From NCBI RefSeq assembly GCF_028609805.1, contig NZ_CP063189.1, positions 558,001-622,000 on the forward strand: DNA of 64,000 bases, written 5' to 3'. Under the pieces are notes generated by a model, which made no database searches, was not told the DNA's origin, and saw only the letters and a program-made list of their open reading frames with translations. Every line of letters starts with the position of its first letter. Position 1 is the stretch's first letter. The stretch is from Corynebacterium massiliense DSM 45435. GTDB lineage: Bacteria; Actinomycetota; Actinomycetes; Mycobacteriales; Mycobacteriaceae. The translations under genes and the position numbers were made by a program. Positions 53,323 to 62,157 of the stretch are shown one piece after another.

Positions 53323-54219
53323 ATGTCCGAGAACGCACACGAGAACGTCGAGATTCGCGCGAAGCAGGGGCTGGCTGACCAGTTCGTCGGCGGCGTCATC
53401 ATGGACGTGGTGACTCCGGAGCAGGCGAAGGTGGCCGAGGAGGCCGGCGCGTGTGCGGTCATGGCGCTCGAGCGCGTGCCCGCGGATATCCGCGCCCAGG
53501 GTGGCATTTCCCGCGCGTCCGATCCGGACATGATCGACGGCATCATCGAGGCCGTGGACATCCCGGTCATGGCCAAGGCGCGCATTGGCCACTTCGTCGA
53601 AGCACAGGTGCTTGAGGCCATCGGCGTGGACTTCGTCGACGAGTCCGAGGTGCTTAGCCCGGCGGACTTTGCCAACCACATCGACAAGTGGGGCTTTGAC
53701 ACCCCGTTTGTGTGCGGCGCGACGAACCTCGGCGAGGCGCTGCGCCGCATCAACGAGGGCGCAGCCATGATCCGCTCCAAGGGCGAGGCCGGCACTGGCG
53801 ATGTCTCCCAGGCCGTCACCCACATCCGTGCAATTACCGCGGAGATCCGCCGCCTGACCGGCCTGCAGGGCGACGAGCTCTACGTCGCAGCCAAGGAGCT
53901 GCAGGCGCCGTTCGAGCTCGTCCGCTACGTGGCCGAAAACGGCACACTGCCGGTGCCGCTCCTGACTGCGGGTGGTGTGAGCACGCCTGCCGATGCCGCC
54001 ATGGTCATGCAGCTCGGCTCCGACGGCGTGTTCGTCGGCTCCGGCATCTTCAAGTCCGGTAACCCGGAAAAGCGCGCCAAGGCCATCGTGGAGGCCGTGA
54101 AGAACTACGAGGATCCGTCCGTCATCGCACGCGTATCCCGCGGGCTGGGCGAGGCAATGGTCGGTATCAACGTCGAGGATCTGCCGGCCCCGCACCGCCT
54201 GGCAGAGCGCGGCTGGTAG
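53323..54219 (+). CDS. pdxS: Pyridoxal 5'-phosphate synthase, PdxS subunit
   Basis: This is the 298-residue (beta/alpha)8 barrel enzyme that makes PLP from ribose 5-phosphate, glyceraldehyde 3-phosphate and ammonia. The Schiff-base Lys85 sits in [11 protein letters not shown], the second Lys in [11 protein letters not shown], and phosphate loops in [12 protein letters not shown] and FVGSGIFKS. It normally works with glutaminase PdxT. In C. glutamicum pdxT follows directly and pdxR is divergent; neither is here, the next gene being hisN on the other strand. ATG 53323 follows AGAAAGG. The 140-bp upstream gap holds its promoter. Confidence 0.96.
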   Translation: MSENAHENVEIRAKQGLADQFVGGVIMDVVTPEQAKVAEEAGACAVMALERVPADIRAQGGISRASDPDMIDGIIEAVDIPVMAKARIGHFVEAQVLEAIGVDFVDESEVLSPADFANHIDKWGFDTPFVCGATNLGEALRRINEGAAMIRSKGEAGTGDVSQAVTHIRAITAEIRRLTGLQGDELYVAAKELQAPFELVRYVAENGTLPVPLLTAGGVSTPADAAMVMQLGSDGVFVGSGIFKSGNPEKRAKAIVEAVKNYEDPSVIARVSRGLGEAMVGINVEDLPAPHRLAERGW

Positions 54220-54236
54220 CGCGCCCCCCGCTCTCT

Positions 54237-55028
54237 TTATTCCACTCGGAGGAACTTCAGCGCGTCGCGGTGCAGAATGCCGTTGGTGGCGATCGCGCCC
54301 TTCTCCCCGCCCTGCGGGCTGGGCTTGCCCTGCAGGTTGGTGAAGGTGCCGCCGGCCTCGGTGACGATGAGCGATGGGGCCGGCAGGTCCCAGGGGGAGA
54401 CCTCCGGCTCGGCGGCGATGTCGACCGCGCCCTCGGCCACGAGGCAGTAGTTCCAAAAGTCGCCGTACCCGCGCAGGCGCCACGTTTTGTCGGTCAGCTC
54501 GACCAAGTCGTTGCGCTTGCCGCGCAGCGCCCAGCTGCTGAGCGAGGAGATGGCCAGGGAAGCATCGGCAAGCTTTGCCACCTGGGACACCTCGAGTTGC
54601 TTCGGCGCACCGCCAAAGATGCGGTAGGCGCCGCCGTCCTTGGAGGCGTACCAGCGGCGGCGCAGCGCCGGTGCGGAGACTACGCCGACGACCGGCTCCC
54701 CGTCCTCTAACAGTGCGATGAGCGTGGCCCACACCGGAACGCCGCGCACAAAGTTTTTCGTGCCGTCGATGGGATCGATGACCCACTGGCGGCCGCTGAA
54801 GGCGGGCTCGCCACCGAATTCCTCGCCGAGGATCTCATCGCCGGGGGAGTAGGCGGCGATGTCGTCGCGCATGAACTTCTCGCAGGCGATGTCGGCGTCG
54901 GTCACCGGCGACATGTCAGGCTTTTTATTTACCGACAGGTCGGCGGCTTCGAAGCGGTGCATGGTGAGCGCATCGGCGTGGCCGGCCAGCTCTAAGGCGT
55001 AGCAGAGATCGTCTTTGTAGCTAGCCAT
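54237..55028 (-). CDS. hisN: Histidinol-phosphatase (inositol monophosphatase fold)
   Basis: This 263-residue member of the IMPase family has metal ligands in ILGEEFGG and DPIDGTKNF, plus the C-terminal [19 protein letters not shown]. The [16 protein letters not shown] segment is typical of actinobacterial HisN, which dephosphorylates histidinol phosphate in histidine synthesis. Its neighbours (a second IMPase-like gene, prfB, ftsEX, smpB) match the C. glutamicum hisN locus. ATG 55028 overlaps the upstream IMPase stop by 8 bp. Confidence 0.9.
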   Translation of the reverse strand: MASYKDDLCYALELAGHADALTMHRFEAADLSVNKKPDMSPVTDADIACEKFMRDDIAAYSPGDEILGEEFGGEPAFSGRQWVIDPIDGTKNFVRGVPVWATLIALLEDGEPVVGVVSAPALRRRWYASKDGGAYRIFGGAPKQLEVSQVAKLADASLAISSLSSWALRGKRNDLVELTDKTWRLRGYGDFWNYCLVAEGAVDIAAEPEVSPWDLPAPSLIVTEAGGTFTNLQGKPSPQGGEKGAIATNGILHRDALKFLRVE

Positions 55029-55848
55029 CTAACAGCTCTTCCATGCGGTCGACGACTTGCGGGTTGCCGGCGATGCACCACTCCACGCCGCCGGCGGTGA
55101 CCTTGCGGGCCGCGCCGCCGGCGGCCTCCACGAGCGCCTTGCCCGGGAACCAGTCCCAGTCAGCGACCGAGTGCTGCATCCACGCACCCCAGGTGCCGCA
55201 GGCGACGGAGGCGAGATCGACAGAGCCCGCCCCGAGCATGCGCACGGTGGCGAACTGACCGGCGACCTTCTGCCACGCCGCGCGGACGTCGTCGTCCGCG
55301 ATGGAGGAGGGGTGCAGGTACGTCGCCAGCGAAAGCGTCTCCGGGCCGGCCGGGGTCAGTTTTTCTACCTCGCGGCCGTCCAGGGTGGTGGCGTGGTCGC
55401 GGCCGCCGAACCACGTGTATCCCATGGCGGGGCGGTGGACGGCGCCGAGGTTGACCCCCTGGGCATCGGTAAGCGCCAGCGCCGAGCACCAGTAGTCGGA
55501 GCCGGAGGAGAAGTTGTAAGTCCCGTCGACCGGGTCAATGACCCACTGGCGGCCGGACTTCGATTCTCGGGCTGCGCCCTCCTCGCCGACGATGCCATCG
55601 TCAGGGCGCAGATTTTCCAGCACCGTGGCCACGAAGTGCTCCATGGCGCGGTCAGCCTGGGTCACCACGTCGGACACGGAGGTCTTCTGGTCTACCTCCA
55701 GGCCCTGCTCCCGGTTCCGCCACGCGAGACGGCCGGCATTGAACACGAGCTTCTGCGCCAGGTGCGCATCGGTGATGTCGGGATGCGCGGCGGTGAAAGT
55801 CTTCGCAAACGCATCGATCATCTCAGCGAGGTTCGGCTCCCTACTCAT
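55021..55848 (-). CDS. impA: Inositol monophosphatase family protein (ImpA-like)
   Basis: This 275-residue protein is paralogous to hisN, with ligand motifs [16 protein letters not shown] and [18 protein letters not shown]. In C. glutamicum the gene upstream of hisN is impA. Possible roles are myo-inositol phosphate dephosphorylation for phosphatidylinositol/mycothiol precursors, or another sugar phosphate. ATG 55848 is used; ATG 55857 is in frame three codons earlier. It starts the impA-hisN operon, divergent from prfB. Confidence 0.86.
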   Translation of the reverse strand: MSREPNLAEMIDAFAKTFTAAHPDITDAHLAQKLVFNAGRLAWRNREQGLEVDQKTSVSDVVTQADRAMEHFVATVLENLRPDDGIVGEEGAARESKSGRQWVIDPVDGTYNFSSGSDYWCSALALTDAQGVNLGAVHRPAMGYTWFGGRDHATTLDGREVEKLTPAGPETLSLATYLHPSSIADDDVRAAWQKVAGQFATVRMLGAGSVDLASVACGTWGAWMQHSVADWDWFPGKALVEAAGGAARKVTAGGVEWCIAGNPQVVDRMEELLDG

Positions 55849-56006
55849 GCGCACCATTGTGACCGCTTTATCCGGCGGACGCGAATCATGGGGAGGGGAG
55901 GAGGCCGGGATACAGGAAAGGCTCCGGTTGGGGAGGGGCATCGAAAAGCGGGGCATCGCCAAGCAACGGCGCTCGGACAGCTTGGGAGGCCGCGGGTGGC
56001 CTCGGT

Positions 56007-56012
56007 TAAAAT
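56007..56012 (+). promoter_or_regulatory. -10 box TAAAAT of a likely leaderless prfB mRNA
   Basis: TAAAAT ends 8 nt before ATG 56021, and no Shine-Dalgarno lies between. This spacing puts transcription start on or beside the start codon. Confidence 0.5.
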
Positions 56013-56020
56013 GCGGGGCT

Positions 56021-57118
56021 ATGCAACCCGAGACCAACGCGCGGATCCAGGACCTGCGGCAGACCCTGTCCAACATCGAGAAGGTCATGGACTTAGACGA
56101 CATGGACGCGCGGGCCCGGGAGCTGGAGGAAAAGGCGGCCGAGCCATCCCTGTGGGACGACCCGGACCACGCCCAGCAGGTGACCACCGAGCTGTCCAAC
56201 GTGCAGGCAAAGCTGCGCAAGGTGCGGGAGTTGCGCCAGCGGCTCGAGGACCTGCCGGTGATGTACGAGCTCGCGGAGGAAGAGGGGGACACCAGCCTGG
56301 CCGATGCCGAGCGCGGCGAGCTCGCCGAGGCTATCAGTGCCCTAGAGGTGACCACGATGCTCTCCGGCGAGTACGACGACCGCGAGGCCGTCATCAACAT
56401 CCGCTCGGGCGCCGGCGGCGTCGATGCCGCGGACTGGGCCGAAATGCTCATGCGCATGTACACCCGCTGGGCGGAAAAGAACGGCCACAAGGTCGACGTC
56501 TACGACGTCTCCTACGCGGAAGAGGCCGGCATCAAGTCGGCCACCTTCGTCGTCCACGGTGAGTACATGTACGGCACCCTGTCCGTCGAGCAGGGCGCCC
56601 ACCGCTTGGTGCGCATTTCCCCCTTCGACCACCAGGCGCGGCGCCAGACCTCGTTCGCGGAGGTAGAGGTGCTGCCCGTGGTGGAGCAGAGCGACTCCAT
56701 TGAGGTGCCGGATAACGATGTGCGCGTGGATGTCTACCGCTCGTCCGGTCCGGGCGGGCAGTCGGTCAACACGACTGACTCTGCGGTGCGGCTGACCCAC
56801 CTGCCTACCGGCATCGTGGTGACCTGTCAGAACGAGAAGTCGCAGATTCAAAACAAGGCGGCGGCCATGCGGGTGCTGCAGGCAAAGCTTTTGGAGCGCA
56901 AGCGCCAGGAAGAAAAGGCGGAACTCGACGCGCTGGGCGCCGGCGGCAACGCCTCCTGGGGCAATCAGATGCGCTCGTACGTGCTGCACCCGTACCAGAT
57001 GGTCAAAGATCTGCGCACCGACTACGAGGTGGGGGACCCGTCCAAGGTGTTGGACGGGGACCTGGACGGGCTTATCGATGCCGGCATTCGCTGGCGCATG
57101 GCCCAGAGCGAATCCTAA
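56021..57118 (+). CDS. prfB: Peptide chain release factor 2
   Basis: This 365-residue RF2 reads UGA and UAA. It has an N-terminal helical domain, the anticodon-like SPF tripeptide ([12 protein letters not shown]), and the catalytic GGQ in [17 protein letters not shown], which triggers peptide release. There is no internal UGA or frameshift site near codon 25, so the programmed frameshift of E. coli prfB is absent, as usual in actinobacteria. It starts the conserved run prfB...ftsE-ftsX-smpB, although an AbgT transporter gene on the other strand interrupts it here. Confidence 0.97.
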   Translation: MQPETNARIQDLRQTLSNIEKVMDLDDMDARARELEEKAAEPSLWDDPDHAQQVTTELSNVQAKLRKVRELRQRLEDLPVMYELAEEEGDTSLADAERGELAEAISALEVTTMLSGEYDDREAVINIRSGAGGVDAADWAEMLMRMYTRWAEKNGHKVDVYDVSYAEEAGIKSATFVVHGEYMYGTLSVEQGAHRLVRISPFDHQARRQTSFAEVEVLPVVEQSDSIEVPDNDVRVDVYRSSGPGGQSVNTTDSAVRLTHLPTGIVVTCQNEKSQIQNKAAAMRVLQAKLLERKRQEEKAELDALGAGGNASWGNQMRSYVLHPYQMVKDLRTDYEVGDPSKVLDGDLDGLIDAGIRWRMAQSES

Positions 57119-57141
57119 AAGGAAGGTTCGCCCGGGGCCGG

Positions 57142-58800
57142 CTAGTTGGCTGGGTAGTCCATGGGCGCGCCGGGCCCCAGCGGGATGCCCAGGAAGTACC
57201 ACACCAGGAAGAAAACGAACCAGCCGATGAGCATCCAGATCGCATACGGCAGGGACAGTGACATCAGCGTGCCCACGCCGGCGCGGCGGTAATAGCGCTG
57301 CAGGAACGTCAGGGCGAGGGCGAAGTAGGGCGACATCGGGGTGATGATGTTCGTCGGCGAATCGCCCAAGCGGAACAGCATCTGGGTGACCTCCGGGGAG
57401 GTGCCCACGTACATCATCATCGGCACTACGACGGGCGCGACTAACGCCCACTGCGCGGACCCGGACGTGATGAACAGGTTGAGCACCGCGACGATGCACA
57501 CGAAGAACAAGAACAAAAGCGGCTTGGGCAGGTTGATCGTCTGCAACAGGTTTGAGCCCTGGATAGCGGTCCACGAGCCCAGGTTCGACCACTCGAACCA
57601 GGCGAGGAACTGCGAGGCCGCAAAGAACAGCACGAGCGTGGGGATGAGAGTCTTTAGTCCGCGCGCCATGAAGTCCGGAACGTCGGTGGCCTCACTGATG
57701 CTGCGGGTGATGACGCCGTAAACCACGCCGGCGAGCAGGAACGCCAGGGCGATGGGCACCTCGATGTGCTCAATGAGCGGTGACTCCATCGCTCCGGCCT
57801 CGCTGGCGAGCGGGGAGGCGGGCCAGAACAGCAGCACAATGTAGACGGCCAGGAAGATGCCCAGCGCGGCGACGGCCCACCACATGCCCTTCTTCTCGCG
57901 GTCGGAGAGTTCGAGGGCTTCCTCTTCATCGTCGTCGTCATCTTCGTCTCCGGCGCTGGAGGCGGCATCGTTAGAAAACGACACCTCCTCGTAGTTGATC
58001 TCGTCGTGGTTGACCAGCTCGGTGGCCTTCTTGTTCACGTACAGCTCGGTGACCGCGGTGACGATGAGGGCGAGGACCACCGACGACGGGATGACGAAGA
58101 AGACGTTTGCCAGCGGCGAGACGCTGTAGTCCGGATCCACGATGTTCGCCGCGGAGGTGGAAATGCCCGCCAGCAGCAGGTCGGTGATGTTTAACACCAG
58201 CGAGGCGTTGAAGCCGGCTGACGAGGCGGCGAAGGCGACCATGGCGCCGACGATGGGGGAGCGGCCCAGCGCGTTAAACGCCATTGCACCCAGCGGGATG
58301 AGGATGACGTAGATGGCATCGGAGGCCACCGAGCCGGTCACGCCGGCGATGGCGACCGCGAAGGTCAGCGTGCGCGGCCCCACCCGGGAGACCATCGCGC
58401 GCACCACGGCGGATAAAAACCCGCTCTGCTCGGCTACGGCGACACCCAGCATCACCGTGATGATGACGCCCAGTGGCGGGAAGGAAGTGAAGTTGGTGAC
58501 GGTCTCGGTGACCATCTTGGAGATGTTGTCGTGGGTGAGGAGGTTGTCCACCTCGACTGGATCGCCGCTGGCGGGATCGGTCGCGCTCATGCCGATCGTG
58601 GAGCCAATCCAGCTGGAGACGGCGACTACCCCGGCGAGGATGACGAACAGCCAGAAGGGATCGGGGAGCTTATTGCCCAGCTTTTCTACCCAGCTGAGGA
58701 ACCCGCCAGATCCTGAGTTGGACTCGGAGTTGGAACTGGCGTCGGCGGATGCCTCCTCGCGGTCGAGAGGTCGAGCGGTGGTGTTTGGAGTCTCGGCCAT
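57142..58800 (-). CDS. AbgT-family transporter (copy 1)
   Basis: This 552-residue member of the AbgT family (p-aminobenzoyl-glutamate uptake or sulfonamide export, MtrF/YdaH-like) has ~12 helices. Family segments are NKLPDPFWLFVILAG, SAVVRAMVSRVGPR and GDSPTNIITPMSPYFALAL. A cytoplasmic loop carries an acidic run of about ten Asp/Glu. ATG 58800 has AAGG upstream. It lies between prfB and ftsE on the opposite strand and is a clear paralogue of the gene at 62158-63807. Confidence 0.92.
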   Translation of the reverse strand: MAETPNTTARPLDREEASADASSNSESNSGSGGFLSWVEKLGNKLPDPFWLFVILAGVVAVSSWIGSTIGMSATDPASGDPVEVDNLLTHDNISKMVTETVTNFTSFPPLGVIITVMLGVAVAEQSGFLSAVVRAMVSRVGPRTLTFAVAIAGVTGSVASDAIYVILIPLGAMAFNALGRSPIVGAMVAFAASSAGFNASLVLNITDLLLAGISTSAANIVDPDYSVSPLANVFFVIPSSVVLALIVTAVTELYVNKKATELVNHDEINYEEVSFSNDAASSAGDEDDDDDEEEALELSDREKKGMWWAVAALGIFLAVYIVLLFWPASPLASEAGAMESPLIEHIEVPIALAFLLAGVVYGVITRSISEATDVPDFMARGLKTLIPTLVLFFAASQFLAWFEWSNLGSWTAIQGSNLLQTINLPKPLLFLFFVCIVAVLNLFITSGSAQWALVAPVVVPMMMYVGTSPEVTQMLFRLGDSPTNIITPMSPYFALALTFLQRYYRRAGVGTLMSLSLPYAIWMLIGWFVFFLVWYFLGIPLGPGAPMDYPAN

Positions 58801-58978
58801 AGTTGTGCCTTTTCTGTGAGACAACACGAACGTTAACTAGTGACATAAGCCACTGAATGGACCCCGTCACTGTAGCGAACGGCGGGCTGGCGGCGCAGGC
58901 GAGGCGCGGGCGGGTGTACACACCTTGGGGCAGGCGTAAAGACCGACCGAGAGGCTATGCCCGTGGGAGGCATGTTGC

Positions 58979-58984
58979 TATTGT
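58979..58984 (+). promoter_or_regulatory. -10 box TATTGT of a likely leaderless ftsE mRNA
   Basis: TATTGT ends 7 nt before the ftsE GTG (58992), with TG one base upstream (TGCTATTGT, extended -10 type). No Shine-Dalgarno precedes the GTG. Confidence 0.5.
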
Positions 58985-58991
58985 TGCGAGC

Positions 58992-59681
58992 GTGATTACG
59001 TTTGAGAACGTCTCAAAGGTCTACCAATCCTCCGCGCGGCCCGCGCTCGACCACGTCTCGTTTTCCATCGATGACGGCGAGTTCGTCTTCCTTATCGGCC
59101 CGTCCGGCTCCGGTAAGTCGACCTTTCTGCAGCTCATGGTGCGCGATACAAATGTCACTTCTGGCGACATTTACTTCGACGACTTCCACGTCAACGCGCT
59201 CAAAGGCAAGCAGATCAACCGGCTGCGGCAGTCGATCGGCTACATCTTCCAGGACTTCCGGCTCCTGCCCAAGCTGACCGTCTACCAGAACGTGGCGTTC
59301 GCGCTCGAGGTCATCGGGAAGAAGAAGCAGCGCATCGCCAAGGCGGTGCCCGAGGTGCTCGAGATGGTGGGGCTGGAGTCCAAGGCGCACCGTCTGCCGC
59401 AGGAGCTGTCCGGCGGTGAGCAGCAACGCGTGGCCATTGCCCGGGCGTTTGTGAACCGTCCGAAGCTGATGCTTGCCGATGAGCCCACGGGCAACCTCGA
59501 CCCCGCCACCGCGGACGACATCCTCCGGTTGCTCAATCAGATCAACCGCCGGGGCACGACCGTCATCATGTCCACGCACAATGCGCGCGCGGTCAACCAG
59601 GCGCGCCAGCGCGTGCTCGAGCTGGATAACGGCGCGCTGGTGCGCGACGAGCGCAACGCGATTTACGGGGAGGCTATCTAA
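58992..59681 (+). CDS. ftsE: Cell division ATPase FtsE
   Basis: This 229-residue ABC ATPase has Walker [13 protein letters not shown], signature [14 protein letters not shown], Walker [14 protein letters not shown] and H-loop [11 protein letters not shown]. With FtsX it forms the type VII ABC complex that activates peptidoglycan hydrolases (RipC-type in actinobacteria) during division. GTG 58992 gives exactly the usual family length; longer frames overlap the AbgT promoter. The stop TAA overlaps the ftsX ATG (TAATG). Confidence 0.97.
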   Translation: MITFENVSKVYQSSARPALDHVSFSIDDGEFVFLIGPSGSGKSTFLQLMVRDTNVTSGDIYFDDFHVNALKGKQINRLRQSIGYIFQDFRLLPKLTVYQNVAFALEVIGKKKQRIAKAVPEVLEMVGLESKAHRLPQELSGGEQQRVAIARAFVNRPKLMLADEPTGNLDPATADDILRLLNQINRRGTTVIMSTHNARAVNQARQRVLELDNGALVRDERNAIYGEAI

Positions 59682-60583
59682 TGCAGCTCGGATACGTCCT
59701 ACGCGAGGCCATCAAGGGCCATGGCCGCAACGTGACCATGACGATCGCGCTGGTGATCACCTCCGCCATCTCCATCGGGCTCATCGTCTCCGGCGTCTCG
59801 GTCGCCCAGGTCACCAGCGACACCAAGGACATCTACTTGGAGCGCGTCGAGGTCATGATCCAGCTCGACGAGGACATCTCCGGCAACGACACGGACTGCT
59901 CGTCGCCAGGGTGTAAGGAGCTCAAGGAGGAGCTCGAGGGCGACCCGGGCGTGGACTCTGTCCAGTTCCGCTCGCGCGAGGACTCCTACGATCGTTTCGT
60001 CGAGCTGTTCAAGGAGACCGACCCGCTTCTGGTGGAGGAGACCGGTCCCGACGCGCTACCGGCCGCGCTGCACGTGCGGCTGCACAACCCGGCGGATACC
60101 TCGCCCATCGATAAGGTGCGCGACAAGCCGCAGGTTGCCGATGTCGTCGACCAGGCCGACGAGGTACGCGGCGCGACGGAGAACCTCGATGCGGTGCGCA
60201 ACGCTACATTCCTGCTCGCGGCCGTGCTCACCGTCGCCGCGGTCTTCCTCGTGGCCAACATGGTGCAGATCGCCGCGTTCAACCGCCGCCGGGAGATGTC
60301 GATCATGCGCATGGTCGGCGCCTCGCGCTGGATTACCCACGCGCCGTTCGTGCTGGAGGCCGTCTTCGCGGTTGTGCTCGGCACGGCGCTCGCGGCCATC
60401 GGCACCGCGCTGGCGAAGAAGTTCGTCCTCGACCCCTCGCTGGCCAACCTGTACCAAAGCCAGCTCATCGCCCCGGTGGACTCTGGTGTCCTCTGGCTCG
60501 CCCTCCCGCTGGTGGGGCTGGCTGCCGTCGTGTTCGCGGCGCTGACCGCCCAGGTGACCCTGCGGGCGTATGTGCGCAAGTAG
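59681..60583 (+). CDS. ftsX: Cell division permease-like FtsX
   Basis: This 300-residue protein has one N-terminal helix (residues ~22-45), an extracytoplasmic domain (~46-170), and three C-terminal helices (~173-197, 222-245, 268-292). The domain contains a Cys pair (DCSSPGC). This is the FtsX topology. The coupling region RREMSIMRMVGASRWI lies between TM2 and TM3. It is coupled to ftsE by the TAATG overlap. It transmits FtsE ATPase cycles to cell-wall hydrolases outside. Confidence 0.96.
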   Translation: MQLGYVLREAIKGHGRNVTMTIALVITSAISIGLIVSGVSVAQVTSDTKDIYLERVEVMIQLDEDISGNDTDCSSPGCKELKEELEGDPGVDSVQFRSREDSYDRFVELFKETDPLLVEETGPDALPAALHVRLHNPADTSPIDKVRDKPQVADVVDQADEVRGATENLDAVRNATFLLAAVLTVAAVFLVANMVQIAAFNRRREMSIMRMVGASRWITHAPFVLEAVFAVVLGTALAAIGTALAKKFVLDPSLANLYQSQLIAPVDSGVLWLALPLVGLAAVVFAALTAQVTLRAYVRK

Positions 60584-60589
60584 GTGAGG

Positions 60590-60595
60590 TAGACT
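60590..60595 (+). promoter_or_regulatory. -10 box TAGACT upstream of smpB
   Basis: TAGACT ends 10 nt before ATG 60606, just after the ftsX stop. It suggests an extra promoter giving a very short leader for smpB. Confidence 0.4.
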
Positions 60596-60605
60596 CCCAA
60601 GGGTT

Positions 60606-61115
60606 ATGGCGAAGAAGGGCAAGAAGAAAAAGCAGGCAGTGAGCGCGGACGGGACGATTACCCTCGCGACCAACCGCCGCGCCCGGCACGACTACAAGAT
60701 CTTGGACACCGTCGAGTGCGGCATCGTGCTCGTCGGCACCGAAATCAAGTCACTGCGCGACGGCAAGATCTCGCTGAACGATGCCTTCGCCACCATCGAT
60801 AAGGGCGAAGTGTTCCTGCGCAACCTCCACATCCCGGAGTACTCCTACGGGCACTGGACCAACCACTCGCCCAAGCGCACGCGCAAGCTGCTGTTGCACC
60901 GCCGCGAAATTGACCGCCTGCTGGGGCAGGTGCGCAACGGTAACCGGACCCTGATCCCGCTGAAGGCGTACCTGAAAAACGGGATCGCCAAGCTCGAGCT
61001 CGGGCTGGGCGAGGGCAAGCAGGCCTACGACAAGCGCGAGGACATCAAGCGCCGCACCGAGGAGCGCGAGGTCACGCAGATGATGGGCCGGCGCATGAAG
61101 GGAATGCGCGGATAG
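60606..61115 (+). CDS. smpB: SsrA-binding protein SmpB
   Basis: This 169-residue tmRNA partner for rescuing stalled ribosomes has an OB-fold core (ATNRRARHDYKILDTVECGIVL, GTEIKSLRDGKISLNDAFA, LLLHRREIDRL, LIPLKAYLKNGIAKLELGL). A basic C-terminal tail (GKQAYDKREDIKRRTEERE) enters the decoding centre. The initial Lys-rich stretch is typical for actinobacteria. Its RNA partner ssrA lies 0.5 kb downstream with only one gene between them. Confidence 0.97.
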   Translation: MAKKGKKKKQAVSADGTITLATNRRARHDYKILDTVECGIVLVGTEIKSLRDGKISLNDAFATIDKGEVFLRNLHIPEYSYGHWTNHSPKRTRKLLLHRREIDRLLGQVRNGNRTLIPLKAYLKNGIAKLELGLGEGKQAYDKREDIKRRTEEREVTQMMGRRMKGMRG

Positions 61116-61116
61116 A

Positions 61117-61494
61117 ATGTCCGAGGTGCAAACCGCCAAAGTGCACGACGTGGTCAAGGACCCGGGGCTGCTCCCGGACGGCTCGACCGCCGTCTTGGTA
61201 GACCGCATGTGGCCCCGCGGAGTGGCTAAGGACGACGTGCCGTACGACGAGTGGTTCAAAGACGTCGCGCCCAGCCCTGAACTGCGCAAGTGGTGGAACC
61301 ACCGCGCCGAGGATTTCGACGAGTTCGCCGAGCGCTACCGAAATGAACTGTCCAGCAACGACTCGGAAGAGCTGGAGAGGCTCACCGAGCTGGTGGAATC
61401 CTCCTCCGGTTCCGGCCCGGTGGTGCTGCTGTTCGCGGCTAAAGACCGCGAGGTAAACCACGCCACGGTGCTGGCGCAGTGGTTGCGCGCCTAG
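61117..61494 (+). CDS. DUF488-family protein
   Basis: This 125-residue protein has the DUF488 marks VLVDRMWPRGVAKDD, WFKDVAPSPELRKWW and VVLLFAAKDREVNHA. The ATG lies one base after the smpB stop, so it is translationally coupled. Family function is unsettled. Placement between smpB and ssrA occurs in several corynebacteria as far as I recall. Confidence 0.9.
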   Translation: MSEVQTAKVHDVVKDPGLLPDGSTAVLVDRMWPRGVAKDDVPYDEWFKDVAPSPELRKWWNHRAEDFDEFAERYRNELSSNDSEELERLTELVESSSGSGPVVLLFAAKDREVNHATVLAQWLRA

Positions 61495-61517
61495 CCGGGC
61501 TAGCGCCTTGCTGGAAT

Positions 61518-61531
61518 AGACGGCCGTCTAC
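61518..61531. promoter_or_regulatory. Perfect 14-bp palindrome upstream of ssrA
   Basis: TAGACGGCCGTCTA is fully palindromic and resembles operators of TetR-family repressors (TAGAC...GTCTA). It lies in the 93-bp gap between DUF488 and ssrA, 57 bp before the tmRNA 5' end. No TetR gene is in the window; binding is speculative. Confidence 0.45.
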
Positions 61532-61587
61532 TAGTGTTATGTACTCCGTAGAGTTCGATGCACTATCCTCGCTCTACGCGTTCACAT

Positions 61588-61963
61588 GGGGTCGACAAGG
61601 TTTCGACTTCGAACGTTGCGCCAGGGGAAGCGTGCCGGTGCAGGCTAGAGACCACCGTTAAGCGTCGTAGCAACCAATAAACGCAGAGAAGAACTCTCAG
61701 CGTGACTACGCTCTCGCTGCCTAACTAGCGAAGCGTGTCTGTCAGCCTAGGTTTCGTTCCTGGCCTAGGACCTGGCATCGATGAAGGAACTTGCCACTCG
61801 GCTGGGTCATCAGGGCCGAGTGGGACTCTTACTGGTGACTGGGCCCATCATCCGGAACGTGTTCGCCCGAGCCGGAGGGCCGAGTAGAGATTCTGTGCGA
61901 ACTGCGCACGGAGAAGCCCTGGCAAGATGTCGAAGGACCCGGGTTCGATTCCCGGCGGCTCCA
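61588..61963 (+). ncRNA. ssrA: Transfer-messenger RNA (tmRNA)
   Basis: The 5' end GGGGTCG pairs fully with CGGCTCC at the 3' end (61956-61962), followed by discriminator A. CCA is not encoded and must be added. The T-arm is GGGTTCGATTCCC. The tag reading frame starts at GCA 61683 and ends at TAA 61722-61724, giving AEKNSQRDYALAA, a typical corynebacterial degradation tag. SmpB is encoded just upstream. A strong terminator follows. No integrated element is seen at its 3' end. Confidence 0.95.
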
Positions 61964-61972
61964 CTCAACCGA

Positions 61973-62009
61973 ATCCCCAGGCCCTCACCAGAGGGTCTGG
62001 GGATTTTTG
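61973..62009 (+). terminator. Rho-independent terminator of ssrA
   Basis: ATCCCCAGGCCCTC (61973-61986) pairs with GAGGGTCTGGGGAT (61991-62004) around an ACCA loop and is followed by TTTT. Classical terminator. Confidence 0.92.
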
Positions 62010-62157
62010 CATGCCAAGGGGGGAGGGGCACTGGGTGCACCCCGGCGGTTAACTTCTGGTAACGAAGCGCACTCGTCGCGCTATAAGTGATGTGACGCAC
62101 AGTAGGGTGTGGCTCTGAACGTGCACAGACCGGCACCGAAGGGAGACACACCCGACG

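Noticed and set aside
55021..55028. hisN and impA as one duplicated, frameshifted gene
   Set aside because: Each is a full-length IMPase-fold protein with its own complete metal motif; they are paralogues overlapping by 8 bp.
56021..56120. Programmed frameshift in prfB
   Set aside because: Frame is continuous from ATG 56021 with no early TGA; actinobacterial prfB normally lacks the frameshift.
61539..61661. Possible small gene starting at ATG 61539
   Set aside because: It runs into the tmRNA sequence and has no Shine-Dalgarno; its apparent coding is the ssrA 5' end.
61930..62157. Genomic island integrated at the ssrA 3' end
   Set aside because: A terminator and then the AbgT gene follow directly; no integrase or duplicated ssrA 3' end is visible.
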